Positions 1-8,518 of a stretch of DNA of 64,000 nt are shown here, in pieces. Positions within the stretch are counted from its first letter, which is position 1; each line of letters starts with the position of its first letter. The notes beneath the pieces are model-generated. The model did not search any database. It had not been told where the DNA came from and saw only the letters and a list, made by a program, of their open reading frames with translations. The DNA is from Bradyrhizobium sp. ORS 285 (GTDB lineage: Bacteria; Pseudomonadota; Alphaproteobacteria; Rhizobiales; Xanthobacteraceae), in NCBI RefSeq assembly GCF_900176205.1, contig NZ_LT859959.1:1550001-1614000 (forward strand). Reading direction: 5' to 3'. Position numbers and translations under genes: made by a program.

Positions 1-46
1 ACGCCGCCAGGCAGCCCGTGACCTCCGGTCTGCCGGAGCTGCGCCG

Positions 47-991
47 ATGATGACGCTGCGCCAGGTCGAGGTCATCCGCGCAGTGATGGTCACCGGAACC
101 ATCAACGGCGCGGCGCGGCTGCTGAAAGTGTCGGCGCCCGGCGTCAGCCGGCTCGTGAAATACACCGAGCGCTCGCTCGGCATCCGCTTTTTCCAGCGCC
201 AGAACGGCCGCTACTTCCCGACCCCGGAAGCGCAGAACATCTTCGAGCAGATCAACAGCGTCTACGAGAAGGTCGACGATCTCAGCTACATCATCTCCAA
301 CATCGGCCGCGGCGCGCTATCCGAACTCCGCGTCGGCTCGGTGCCGAGCATTTCCCAGGTGATGGTGCCGCGTGCGATCGAGCGCGTCCGCCGCCGCTAT
401 CCCGATCTCGGCATCGACATCAACATCCTCAAGATCGAGGAGGCGATCGACTATCTGATGCTCGGCAAGGGCGAGTGCGTGGCGATGAGCTACCGGCTCG
501 ACCATTCCGGCCTGGAATTCATGCCGCTGGCCTCGGGCGAGTTGTTCTGCATTGTGCCTGAGGGCCATGAGCTCGCCGGCCGCAAGCAGGTGTCGGCGGC
601 GGAGATGACGCGCTATCCGCTGATCGGCATCGATCCCAACGATCCTTACGGCCGCATCATGGCCGAGATCTTCGCGCGCAACAAACTCAGCTACAACATC
701 TCGATCAAGGCGCGCTTCGGCACCACCGTGTGCGCGTTGGTGAAGGCGGGCCTCGGCATCGCCGTGATCGATCAGTTCACCGTCGCCCATGGCGGCTATC
801 CCGGCGTCGAGCTGATCAAGATCGCCGAGCCAACGCGCTTCGACACCTACATCGCCGTCAAGGGCGGCACGCCGCTGTCGCTTTATGCCGAGCACTTCAT
901 CGATTGCCTGCGCTCGGAGATGCGCGCGCTCGAGCCGGGCCGCCGTCAGGCTGCGAAGGCTGCAAAAAAAGCAGCCCCCGGAAAAAGATAA
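47..991 (+). CDS. LysR-family transcriptional regulator, probable regulator of the downstream shikimate-utilisation operon
   Basis: This 314-aa protein has the LysR layout: an N-terminal winged helix-turn-helix (about residues 3-62, with the typical TINGAARLLKVSAPGVSR helix pair) followed by a periplasmic-binding-protein-like effector domain (about 90-295). The C-terminus ends in an Ala/Lys-rich tail. It lies just upstream of, and in the same direction as, shikimate dehydrogenase and a solute importer, so it is likely to sense a pathway compound such as shikimate or dehydroshikimate; that is inference from position. A 13-bp palindrome of the T-N11-A type overlaps its stop codon and could be its operator. 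Two adjacent ATG codons (47 and 50) make the exact start uncertain. The family is clear, the ligand is not. Confidence 0.9.
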   Translation: MMTLRQVEVIRAVMVTGTINGAARLLKVSAPGVSRLVKYTERSLGIRFFQRQNGRYFPTPEAQNIFEQINSVYEKVDDLSYIISNIGRGALSELRVGSVPSISQVMVPRAIERVRRRYPDLGIDINILKIEEAIDYLMLGKGECVAMSYRLDHSGLEFMPLASGELFCIVPEGHELAGRKQVSAAEMTRYPLIGIDPNDPYGRIMAEIFARNKLSYNISIKARFGTTVCALVKAGLGIAVIDQFTVAHGGYPGVELIKIAEPTRFDTYIAVKGGTPLSLYAEHFIDCLRSEMRALEPGRRQAAKAAKKAAPGKR

Positions 992-1001
992 CATAATGTT
1001 A
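989..1001. promoter_or_regulatory. Perfect 13-bp palindrome, candidate LysR operator
   Basis: The sequence TAACATAATGTTA reads the same on both strands around a central base and has the T-N11-A form preferred by LysR regulators. It overlaps the stop codon of the LysR gene and lies about 115 bases before the shikimate dehydrogenase start. The operator role is inferred from position and form. Confidence 0.45.
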
Positions 1002-1113
1002 GGTTTGGCGGATATTTGGGTAATTGTGTTAGCCGGCGGACGCGCTATCGTCTGCGGCGACCTTCATCGCTCCCGCGGCGATCGCGCGAGCTGTAGACGA
1101 GACTGAAGCGAAC

Positions 1114-1995
1114 GTGCCTGATCTTTCCGCGCTCAAAGCCCGCAAATTCCTGACCGGCTTGATCGGTGCGCCGATCGCGCATTCGGCCTCTCCCGCCATG
1201 CACGAGCATGCTGCGGCCGCGCTCGGCGTGCGCTGCCACTATCAGCTGATCGAGGTGGCCGGCGCCGACCGCGCGGGTCTGAAGATGCTGCTGGAGGGCG
1301 TTCGCCAGCTCGGATTTGCCGGCGTCAACGTGACCTATCCCTACAAGGAAGCCGTGGTCGAGCTGCTCGACGAGCTCGCGCCGAAGGCGGCTGCGATGGG
1401 GGCGGTCAATACCGTCGTCGTGCGTGATGGACGGCTGATCGGCCACAACACCGATACCACTGGCTTCGAACGCGCCGTGGCGCCGCTGGTCGCTCAGTCC
1501 GGCCGCGGCGTGGTGGCGCTGATCGGCGCGGGCGGCGTCGGCAAGGCGATCGCCTTCGCGCTTGCGAACCTCGGTGTTGCCGGCCTGCGCATCTACGACA
1601 CCGAGCGCACGCGCGTCGAAAAGCTCACGAGCTCATTGCCGGCAGGCATGGAAGCGGTGATCGCCGAGAGCGTCGAAGAGGCCCTGCAGGGCGTGGCCGG
1701 CGTCGTCAATGGCACGCCGATCGGGATGCTGCCGAACCGCGGTACGCCGGTGCCTGATCATCTGCTGCGCGCCGATCTCTGGGTCGCGGACGCCGTCTAT
1801 TCGCCGCTGTGGACGCCGCTGCTGAAGGCCGCAAAGGCCAGGGGGGCGCAGGTGCTGCTCGGGCGCGAGCTCGCCATCTACCAGGCCGCTGATGCCTTCG
1901 AGCTCTTCACCGGGCTTGCGCCGTCGACCGAGGCGATGGGAGCGGCCTTCGACAATCACATGGCGGAGAGATATCAGGCGGTTGACGCCGCCTGA
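1114..1995 (+). CDS. Shikimate dehydrogenase (AroE/QuiB-like)
   Basis: The 293-aa product interconverts shikimate and 3-dehydroshikimate with NAD(P). The diagnostic parts are visible: the substrate-binding start GLIGAPIAHSASPAMH (about 15-30), NVTYPYK (72-78) with the catalytic lysine K78, HNTDTTGF (111-118) with the catalytic aspartate D114, and the nucleotide-binding GAGGVGKA (138-145). The start is GTG at 1114. It is followed after 79 bases by a solute-binding protein gene and, further on, by a dehydroshikimate dehydratase. That context argues for a catabolic rather than biosynthetic role, oxidising imported shikimate or quinate-type substrate. A second, housekeeping aroE would then be expected elsewhere in the genome; this cannot be checked here. 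Confidence 0.9.
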   Translation: MPDLSALKARKFLTGLIGAPIAHSASPAMHEHAAAALGVRCHYQLIEVAGADRAGLKMLLEGVRQLGFAGVNVTYPYKEAVVELLDELAPKAAAMGAVNTVVVRDGRLIGHNTDTTGFERAVAPLVAQSGRGVVALIGAGGVGKAIAFALANLGVAGLRIYDTERTRVEKLTSSLPAGMEAVIAESVEEALQGVAGVVNGTPIGMLPNRGTPVPDHLLRADLWVADAVYSPLWTPLLKAAKARGAQVLLGRELAIYQAADAFELFTGLAPSTEAMGAAFDNHMAERYQAVDAA

Positions 1996-2074
1996 GCCGA
2001 CCGCCAATACGCGGCGGAACAAGTCGTTCAAGCAAGAAACGCAAACAAGCGTTTAGAGCAGAGGAGGAAACAAC

Positions 2075-3214
2075 GTGAGATCGATCATCCTGGCTGGCCT
2101 GTGCTCGGCCGTGCTGCTGTCCGGAGCCGCCTATGCGCAATCCGGCGCTCCCATCAAGATCGCCAACGTCGCCGAGCTCTCGGGCGGTGGCGCTACCGTC
2201 GGCACCAATTGGAAGAACGGCATCGACCTCGCCGTCGAGGAGATCAATGCCAAGGGCGGCATCCTCGGCCGCAAGATCGAGGTCAGCCACGCCGACTCGC
2301 AGTCGAACCCGGGCGTGGCACGCGCGCAGGTGCAGAAGGCGCTCGATGGCGAGCCCTACGTGTTGCTCGGGCCAGGCTATTCCGGCTCGGTGAAGGTGAC
2401 TGCGCCGCTCGCCGCCGAGGCCGGCATCGCCCAGATCATGGGCGGCGAGGCGGCCGAGCTCACGCAGGCCGGCAACAAGTTCCTGTTCCGCACCTCGTTC
2501 GGCCAGCAATCCTCGATGCCGAAGGTCGCGAAGTACATCAACGACGAGCTCAAGGCGAAGTCGGTCGCGGTGGTCTGGGTCAACAACGATTTCGGCCGCG
2601 GCGGACGCGACGTCATCACCAAGGAGTTCAACCGCCTCGGCATCAAGGTCGCCGCTGATCTGTCGACCGAAGCGGGCCAGGCGGACTTCGCCGCCGATGT
2701 CAGCAAGATCAAGGCGGCGGCGCCGGACGCGGTCTTCATCTATGTCAACGAGGAAGAGAGCGCGCGCATCCTCAAGGAGATCAAGCGCCAGGGCGTGACC
2801 GCGCCGCTGATCGGCGAGACCACGCTGGTCGGCCAGAAGGTCATCGAGCTCGCCGGCGATGCCGCCAACGGCGCCCGCGGCCATGTCGGCCTGACCACCG
2901 ACGCGCCGGTCGAGGCCATCAAGGCGTTCCGCGACCGCTTTGTGAAGAAGTACAACTACGTGCCCGACCATAACGGCCTGAAGGGCTATCTCGCGATCTA
3001 CATGGTCAAGGCCACGACCGAGAAGATGGGCAAGGTCGACTCCAAGGCGTTTGCGGACACGCTGCACGGCCTCACCATCAAGACCTCGGCTGAACCGAAC
3101 ATCCTGATGGACGTCACCTTCGATCAGAACGGCGACATCGATCGTCAGGGCTTCCTGGTCGAGGTGGTCGAGGGCAAGCAGGTCGTCAAGCAGGTGCTGC
3201 CGAAGCTCAACTGA
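2075..3214 (+). CDS. ABC transporter periplasmic substrate-binding protein, branched-chain-amino-acid type
   Basis: This 379-aa protein starts at GTG 2075 after a strong ribosome-binding site (GAGGAGG). Residues 1-21 form a Sec signal peptide with an AYA/QS cleavage site. The mature part is a two-lobed type I periplasmic binding protein of the LivJ family (PIKIANVAELSGGGATVG at the start, then NWKNGIDLAVEEINAKGG). It would capture a small solute for the four transporter genes that follow. LivJ-family proteins also bind aromatic and hydroaromatic acids. Because the operon contains shikimate dehydrogenase and dehydroshikimate dehydratase, shikimate, quinate or a relative is the likely ligand. 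The ligand cannot be read from the sequence. Confidence 0.92.
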   Translation: MRSIILAGLCSAVLLSGAAYAQSGAPIKIANVAELSGGGATVGTNWKNGIDLAVEEINAKGGILGRKIEVSHADSQSNPGVARAQVQKALDGEPYVLLGPGYSGSVKVTAPLAAEAGIAQIMGGEAAELTQAGNKFLFRTSFGQQSSMPKVAKYINDELKAKSVAVVWVNNDFGRGGRDVITKEFNRLGIKVAADLSTEAGQADFAADVSKIKAAAPDAVFIYVNEEESARILKEIKRQGVTAPLIGETTLVGQKVIELAGDAANGARGHVGLTTDAPVEAIKAFRDRFVKKYNYVPDHNGLKGYLAIYMVKATTEKMGKVDSKAFADTLHGLTIKTSAEPNILMDVTFDQNGDIDRQGFLVEVVEGKQVVKQVLPKLN

Positions 3215-3289
3215 CGTGACCGGTCGATCGGCGGTGCTGGAACGGGTGATGTCCGGTGCCGCCGTCACCCAAGGCCTCACGGGGAAACC

Positions 3290-4165
3290 ATGTCCAATCT
3301 GCTCGACCTGATCGTGGCGGGATTAGCCACCGGCGCCATCTACGCCCTCGTTGCCGTCGGCTTCACGCTGCTGTGGCAGACCTCGCAGACCATCAACTTC
3401 GCGCAAGGCGAGTTCGTGATGCTGCCGGCCTTCCTGATGCTCGCGGTGATGCATCTCGGCGCGCCGTTCTGGCTTGCGGTGCTCGTCGGCGTGCTGCTGT
3501 CCGGGCTGCTGCTCGGGCTCGCCTTCAAGATGCTGCTGGTCGACCCGATGCTGCGGCACGGCGTGCTGCCGCTGGCGATCGCCACCATGGCGCTTGCGAT
3601 CGGGATCAAGGAAGCGGTCAAGCAGTTCTTCAGCGCCGAGGCCTCACCCTTTCCCTCGATCGTCCCGGTCGGCGACGTCTCCATCCTTGGCCGCGCCATT
3701 TCGCTGCAGAGTATCGGCGTGCTCGCAGTGGCGATTCTGGCGGTTGTCGGCCTGACCACGCTCTTGAACCGCACCTCGCTCGGCCACCAGATGCAGGCGG
3801 CGGCGCAGAACCCGACGGTGGCCCGCATCATCGGCGTGCCGGTCGAGCGCATGATCATGCTGACCTTCCTGATCAACGCCGTGCTGGTGGCGCTCGCCTC
3901 GCTGCTGATCACCCCCATTTATCTGGCGAAGTTTTCCAGTGGCGAGGTTCTCGGTCAGGCGGCTTTCATCGCCGCGATCGTCGGCGGCTTCAACCAGGTG
4001 CGCGGCGCCATCGCCGGAGGCCTGCTGATCGGCGTCGTCGACAACCTCGCAGCAGCCTACGTCTCCACCCAGTATCGCGCAGCCGTTCCGATGGTGCTGC
4101 TGATCCTGGTCATCCTGTTCCGGCCGCAGGGTCTGCTCGGTCGCGCCGAGGAGCGCACGGTATGA
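3290..4165 (+). CDS. Branched-chain-type ABC transporter permease, LivH family
   Basis: A 291-aa inner-membrane permease with about eight hydrophobic segments and the LivH-type opening (LLDLIVAGLATGAIYALVAV). It pairs with the LivM-type permease whose ATG overlaps this gene's stop codon in an ATGA junction at 4162-4165, a sign of translational coupling. With the binding protein upstream and the two ATPases downstream it makes a five-part importer. Its substrate is inferred from the operon (shikimate-type compounds). Confidence 0.92.
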   Translation: MSNLLDLIVAGLATGAIYALVAVGFTLLWQTSQTINFAQGEFVMLPAFLMLAVMHLGAPFWLAVLVGVLLSGLLLGLAFKMLLVDPMLRHGVLPLAIATMALAIGIKEAVKQFFSAEASPFPSIVPVGDVSILGRAISLQSIGVLAVAILAVVGLTTLLNRTSLGHQMQAAAQNPTVARIIGVPVERMIMLTFLINAVLVALASLLITPIYLAKFSSGEVLGQAAFIAAIVGGFNQVRGAIAGGLLIGVVDNLAAAYVSTQYRAAVPMVLLILVILFRPQGLLGRAEERTV

Positions 4166-5160
4166 CCAAGCACAGCAGACTGCTCCTCGCCGCGCTGGCT
4201 GTCGTCGTCATCGCCGGCCTGATCATCATCCCGATGAACTTCAACCGCTACGGCCTGTACATCCTGAGCCAATGGGCTGTCATGACCATCGCGGCCATGG
4301 GGCTCAACCTCACGCTCGGCTATGCAGGGCAGGTGTCGTTGGCGCAGGGCGCCTTCGTCGGCATTGGCGCCTATGGCGCGGCGATACTGACCACCCATGG
4401 CTGGCCGCTGATCGCGGCACTCGGGCTCGTCATCGTGATCTGCTTCATCGTCGGCTGGCTGCTCGGCTATCCGGCGCTGCGTGTGCAGCATCATTATCTC
4501 GCCTTCGTGACGCTGGCCTTCTCGACACTCATGTTCCTGGTGTTCCGGAACGAGAGCTGGCTCACCAACGGCATCTACGGCATCAGCAACATTCCCCGCC
4601 CCGAGGTGTTCGGCTTTCCCACCCGCAAGCCGCTGCCGTTCTATTATCTCTGCCTCGGATCACTCGGCCTCGTCACGCTCGCGATGTGGTGGCTGATCCG
4701 CTCGCCCTGGGGCCGCGCCTTCATGGCGCTGCGTGAGAATCCGATTCGCGCGCAGTCGCTCGGCATCGACACCCGGCGTTACACGTTGATGGCGTTCGCG
4801 ATCGGTTCGGTGCTCGGCGGCATCGCCGGCGTGCTCTATGCGCCGCTGACGCAATATGTCGATCCCGTGCCGTTCAACCTGCAGCTCTCGCTCGATCTCC
4901 TGATGATGGTCATCGTCGGCGGGGCCGGCTTCATGCTGGGGCCGTTCCTCGGCGCGATGATCGCGGTGCTGCTGCCGGAATGGCTGCGCGTCGCGGAGGG
5001 CTACTATCTGATGCTCTATGCGCTCGCTGTCATCGCGCTGTTGATCTACTCGCCGACCGGCATTCTCGGCATTCTCGATCGCTATCTCAGCTCACGGCGG
5101 ACCCAGGCGGCCTCGGCGCTGCGCGCCGCTGCGCAATCCAAGCTGGAGGCCGCGCAATGA
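4162..5160 (+). CDS. Branched-chain-type ABC transporter permease, LivM family
   Basis: This 332-aa membrane protein starts at the ATG overlapping the LivH stop; the longer open frame that begins at 3256 is antisense-like noise inside livH. It has the LivM signature (MGLNLTLGYAGQVSLAQGAF, about residues 46-65) and about nine to ten transmembrane segments. It forms the second half of the membrane channel. Its stop overlaps the start of the LivG-type ATPase by 4 bases. The gene order SBP-H-M-G-F is the canonical one for this importer class. Confidence 0.92.
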   Translation: MTKHSRLLLAALAVVVIAGLIIIPMNFNRYGLYILSQWAVMTIAAMGLNLTLGYAGQVSLAQGAFVGIGAYGAAILTTHGWPLIAALGLVIVICFIVGWLLGYPALRVQHHYLAFVTLAFSTLMFLVFRNESWLTNGIYGISNIPRPEVFGFPTRKPLPFYYLCLGSLGLVTLAMWWLIRSPWGRAFMALRENPIRAQSLGIDTRRYTLMAFAIGSVLGGIAGVLYAPLTQYVDPVPFNLQLSLDLLMMVIVGGAGFMLGPFLGAMIAVLLPEWLRVAEGYYLMLYALAVIALLIYSPTGILGILDRYLSSRRTQAASALRAAAQSKLEAAQ

Positions 5161-5900
5161 CCGCAGTCCTCGACGTTCGCGACGTCAAGAAGAGCTTCGG
5201 CGGCATCACCGCCGTCGATGGCGTCAGCTTCGACGTTCAGGAGGGCGAGATCCTCGGCCTGATCGGCCCCAATGGCTGTGGCAAGTCGACCTTGTTCAAC
5301 TGCATCCTCGGCCAGCTCGTGCCGAGCGCGGGCGAGGTGCGAGTCGACGGCAAGCTCGTCACCGGGCAGCGGCCGGCGGAGCTCAACCGGCTCGGCGTCA
5401 GCCGCACCTTCCAGCTGCTGCAAGTGTTCCCAAAACTCTCGGTGCGCGACAATCTGATCCTTGCGGGACAGGAGCATCGCGGCAGCATGCTGTCGCGCCT
5501 GTTCGGACCGTCGGACGCCGGCCTCACACCAACAGCTGACCAGATGATCGGCTTCTTCAAGCTGGAGCACCTCGCCAATGAGCCGGCCGGTGGCCTGTCC
5601 TATGGCCAGCAGAAGCTGCTCGATGCCGCCATGGCCTTCATGGGCGGTCCGCGCCTCGTGCTGCTCGACGAGCCCGCGGGCGGCGTCAATCCGACGATGC
5701 TCGGCGATCTCAAGGAGCGGCTGATTGCGATCAACCGCGAGCGCCGCGCCACCTTCGTCGTGATCGAGCACAATATGGAGTTCGTGATGTCGCTGTGCTC
5801 GCGCGTCATGGTGATGGCGGAAGGCAAGGTGCTGGCGATCGGCAAGCCCGACGAGATCAGGGCCAATCCGGCCGTGATCGAAGCCTATCTCGGACACTGA
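5157..5900 (+). CDS. ABC transporter ATP-binding protein, LivG family
   Basis: The 247-aa ATPase shows Walker A GPNGCGKST (37-45), the ABC signature LSYGQ (147-151) and Walker B LVLLDEP (167-173), with the His-loop in VIEHNMEF. The signature is LSYGQ rather than LSGGQ, which is normal for LivG proteins. The start at 5157 overlaps the livM stop by 4 bases. It powers import together with the LivF-type partner that begins 11 bases downstream. Confidence 0.92.
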   Translation: MTAVLDVRDVKKSFGGITAVDGVSFDVQEGEILGLIGPNGCGKSTLFNCILGQLVPSAGEVRVDGKLVTGQRPAELNRLGVSRTFQLLQVFPKLSVRDNLILAGQEHRGSMLSRLFGPSDAGLTPTADQMIGFFKLEHLANEPAGGLSYGQQKLLDAAMAFMGGPRLVLLDEPAGGVNPTMLGDLKERLIAINRERRATFVVIEHNMEFVMSLCSRVMVMAEGKVLAIGKPDEIRANPAVIEAYLGH

Positions 5901-5911
5901 CGGAGACGGCC

Positions 5912-6649
5912 GTGAGCGAACCCATTCTCGACGTCCAGAACCTCGTCGGCGGCTACGGCAAGATGACCATCCTCAACGGCACGACCTTCTCGGTGCCGAA
6001 GGGATCGATCACCACAGTGATCGGACCGAACGGCGCCGGCAAATCGACCGTGTTCAAGGCGATCTTCGGTCTCCTGAAGCTCCGTGACGGCAAGGTGGTC
6101 TTCAAGGGCCGCGACGTGACCGGCCTCAGCCAGCGCGCGCTGCTTGGCGCCGGCATCTGCTACATCCCGCAGGGTCGCAACATTTTTGGCGAGCTGTCGG
6201 TGCGTCATAACATCGAGCTCGGCGGCGTGGCGGCGCCCGCCACCATCGATCTTCCGGCCCGCGTCGAAGCGGCGCTCGACGTCTTTCCTGTGTTGCGCAA
6301 GAAGGCGGATCGGCAGGCCTCGACATTGTCGGGCGGCGAACAGAAGCAGCTCGAGATCGCGCGCGGGCTGCTGCTCGAGCCTCAGCTGGCGCTGATCGAC
6401 GAACCTTCGATCGGCCTGTCACCGCTGATGGCGCAGCAGACGTTCGACATGCTGAAGCAGCTGCGCGACAAAGGCGTCTCCGTGCTCCTGATCGAGCAAA
6501 ATGCGCGCTCGGCGTTGGAGATTTCCGACTACGGCATCGTGCTCGAGCTCGGCCGTACCCGGATCATCGACAAGGCGGACCGCGTGCTTGCCGATCCGCG
6601 CATCGGCCAGCTGTTCCTGGGCGGCGCGATGGAGGAGACCGCGGCATGA
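5912..6649 (+). CDS. ABC transporter ATP-binding protein, LivF family
   Basis: A 245-aa ATPase starting at GTG 5912. It carries Walker A GPNGAGKST (38-46), the LivF-type stretch GICYIPQGRNIFGELSV (81-97), signature LSGGEQ (139-144) and Walker B LALIDEPS (159-166). It is the second nucleotide-binding subunit of the importer. Its last codons overlap the ATG of the dehydroshikimate dehydratase gene (ATGA at 6646-6649), tying transport directly to catabolism. Confidence 0.92.
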   Translation: MSEPILDVQNLVGGYGKMTILNGTTFSVPKGSITTVIGPNGAGKSTVFKAIFGLLKLRDGKVVFKGRDVTGLSQRALLGAGICYIPQGRNIFGELSVRHNIELGGVAAPATIDLPARVEAALDVFPVLRKKADRQASTLSGGEQKQLEIARGLLLEPQLALIDEPSIGLSPLMAQQTFDMLKQLRDKGVSVLLIEQNARSALEISDYGIVLELGRTRIIDKADRVLADPRIGQLFLGGAMEETAA

Positions 6650-8517
6650 ACCAGCGCTCGATTGCAACGGTCTCCATCTCAGGCGCGCTCGACGAGAAGC
6701 TCAAGGCGATCGCCGCCGCCGGCTTCGAGATGGTCGAGATCTTCGAGAATGATCTCGTCGCCTTCGGCATGCGCCCGCGCGAGATCGGGCAGATGTGCCG
6801 CGACCTTGGGCTTGCGATCTGCGCCTATCAGCCGTTCCGTGATTTCGAGGGCATGCCGGAGCCGCAGCGTGCGCGCAATTTCATCCGCGCCGAGCGCAAG
6901 TTCGACCTGATGCAGGAGCTCGGCACCGATCTGCTGCTGATCTGCAGCAGCGTCTCGCCACTCTCGCTCGGCGGCATCGACCGCGCGGCCGCCGATTTCC
7001 ACGAGCTCGGTGAGCGCGCGGCCAGGCGCGGCCTGCGCGTCGGCTACGAGGCCTTGGCCTGGGGTCGTCACGTCCATGACTATCGCGATGCCTGGGAGAT
7101 CGTGCGCCGCGCCGATCACAAGGCGATCGGCGTCATCCTGGACAGTTTTCACGCGCTAGCGCCATCGCTGCCGACCAATGCGATCCGCGCAATTCCCGCC
7201 GACAAGATCTTTCTGGTGCAGCTCGCGGATGCGCCGAAGCTCGAGCTCGACGTGCTGTCCTGGAGCCGGCATTTCCGCAGCTTCCCGGGCCAGGGCGATC
7301 TGCCGGTCGGAGAATTCATGGAGGCGATCGCCGCGACCGGCTATTCCGGACCGCTGTCGCTGGAGATTTTCAACGACCAGTTCCGTGCCGGCTCGGCGCC
7401 GCGCACGGCGCTCGACGGCATGCGCTCGCTGCTTCTGCTGCAGGATGATCTCGCTGGCAAACTGCCGGCCGCATCCGAGCCTCGGTTCGAACCGCGCGTG
7501 ACGAGCCACGGCATCGGCTTCGTCGAGTTCGCCGTGAGCGCTGATAAGGCGGAGTCGCTGGCGACATTGTTTGGCCAGCTCGGCTTCCGCAAGACGGGGC
7601 AGCATCGCAGCAAGGCGGTGCAGCGCTGGTCACAGGGCGCAATCGAGCTCGTGATCAATTGCGAGCCGGCTAGCTTTGCGCATTCGCATTATGTCACGCA
7701 TGGTGCCGGCGTCTGCGCGCTCGCGCTCGACGTCGACAGCGCCGATCGCGCCATGGCGCGGGCGCAGTCGCTGAAGACACGCACCTTCACGCAGCCGGTC
7801 GGCCCGGGGGAGCTGGAAATCCCGGCGATCCACGGCGTCGGCGGCAGCCTGCTGTATTTCCTCGACACTCGCGGCCGTCACTGGGACGTCGACTTCGAAG
7901 CCGTCGCTAGCGACAAGTCGACCGACCGTCTTCTGGCAGTGGATCACATCGCGCAGTCAATGCCACACGAGGAAATGTTGTCCTGGCTTTTGTTCTACGC
8001 GGGGATCATCGACTTCTCGCGTCTGCCGCAGATGGAGATCGCCGACCCCCGGGGCCTGGTGCAGAGCCAGGCGATCGTCAACGGCGATCGCAGCCTGCGC
8101 TTCATCCTCAACGGCTCCACGGCGACGCGCACGCTGTCGTCGCGCTTCATCTCGGAGTTCTTCGGTTCCGGCGTGCAGCACATCGCGTTTGCCTGCGACG
8201 ACATCTTTGCAGCCGTCGCCGAGATGCGCGCCCGCGGCGCCGGCTTCCTGGACATTCCCGACAACTACTACGACGATCTCGAAGCCAAATACGATCTCGC
8301 GCCCGAGACGATCGCCGCGCTACGCGCCAACGAGATCCTGTACGACCGCGACGGCGACGCCGAGTTCTTCCAGGTCTACACCCACATCTTCGAGGAGCGC
8401 TTCTTCTTCGAGATCGTGCAGCGTCGCAACTACCAAGGCTTCGGCGCTCCGAACGCGTCGATCCGGCTGGCCGCGCAGGCGCGCGAGGTGCGACCGGACA
8501 CGATGCCGCGGCTTTAG
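6646..8517 (+). CDS. Two-domain 3-dehydroshikimate dehydratase (sugar-phosphate-isomerase-like TIM barrel plus HPPD-like domain)
   Basis: The 623-aa protein joins an N-terminal xylose-isomerase-like TIM barrel (about 1-285, with IGVILDSFH and PLSLEIFNDQFR) to a C-terminal VOC/4-hydroxyphenylpyruvate-dioxygenase-like half (about 295-610, with VDHIAQSMP, HIAFACDDIFAAVAEMRARG and FFEIVQRRNYQGFG). This fusion is known from QuiC1-type bacterial dehydroshikimate dehydratases, where the barrel makes protocatechuate from 3-dehydroshikimate using a divalent metal. It is the last gene of the operon, and its ATG overlaps the livF stop. With the shikimate dehydrogenase upstream the route shikimate to dehydroshikimate to protocatechuate is complete. 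An alternative reading as a plain HPPD is less likely because of the N-terminal barrel. Confidence 0.88.
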   Translation: MNQRSIATVSISGALDEKLKAIAAAGFEMVEIFENDLVAFGMRPREIGQMCRDLGLAICAYQPFRDFEGMPEPQRARNFIRAERKFDLMQELGTDLLLICSSVSPLSLGGIDRAAADFHELGERAARRGLRVGYEALAWGRHVHDYRDAWEIVRRADHKAIGVILDSFHALAPSLPTNAIRAIPADKIFLVQLADAPKLELDVLSWSRHFRSFPGQGDLPVGEFMEAIAATGYSGPLSLEIFNDQFRAGSAPRTALDGMRSLLLLQDDLAGKLPAASEPRFEPRVTSHGIGFVEFAVSADKAESLATLFGQLGFRKTGQHRSKAVQRWSQGAIELVINCEPASFAHSHYVTHGAGVCALALDVDSADRAMARAQSLKTRTFTQPVGPGELEIPAIHGVGGSLLYFLDTRGRHWDVDFEAVASDKSTDRLLAVDHIAQSMPHEEMLSWLLFYAGIIDFSRLPQMEIADPRGLVQSQAIVNGDRSLRFILNGSTATRTLSSRFISEFFGSGVQHIAFACDDIFAAVAEMRARGAGFLDIPDNYYDDLEAKYDLAPETIAALRANEILYDRDGDAEFFQVYTHIFEERFFFEIVQRRNYQGFGAPNASIRLAAQAREVRPDTMPRL

Positions 8518-8518
8518 C

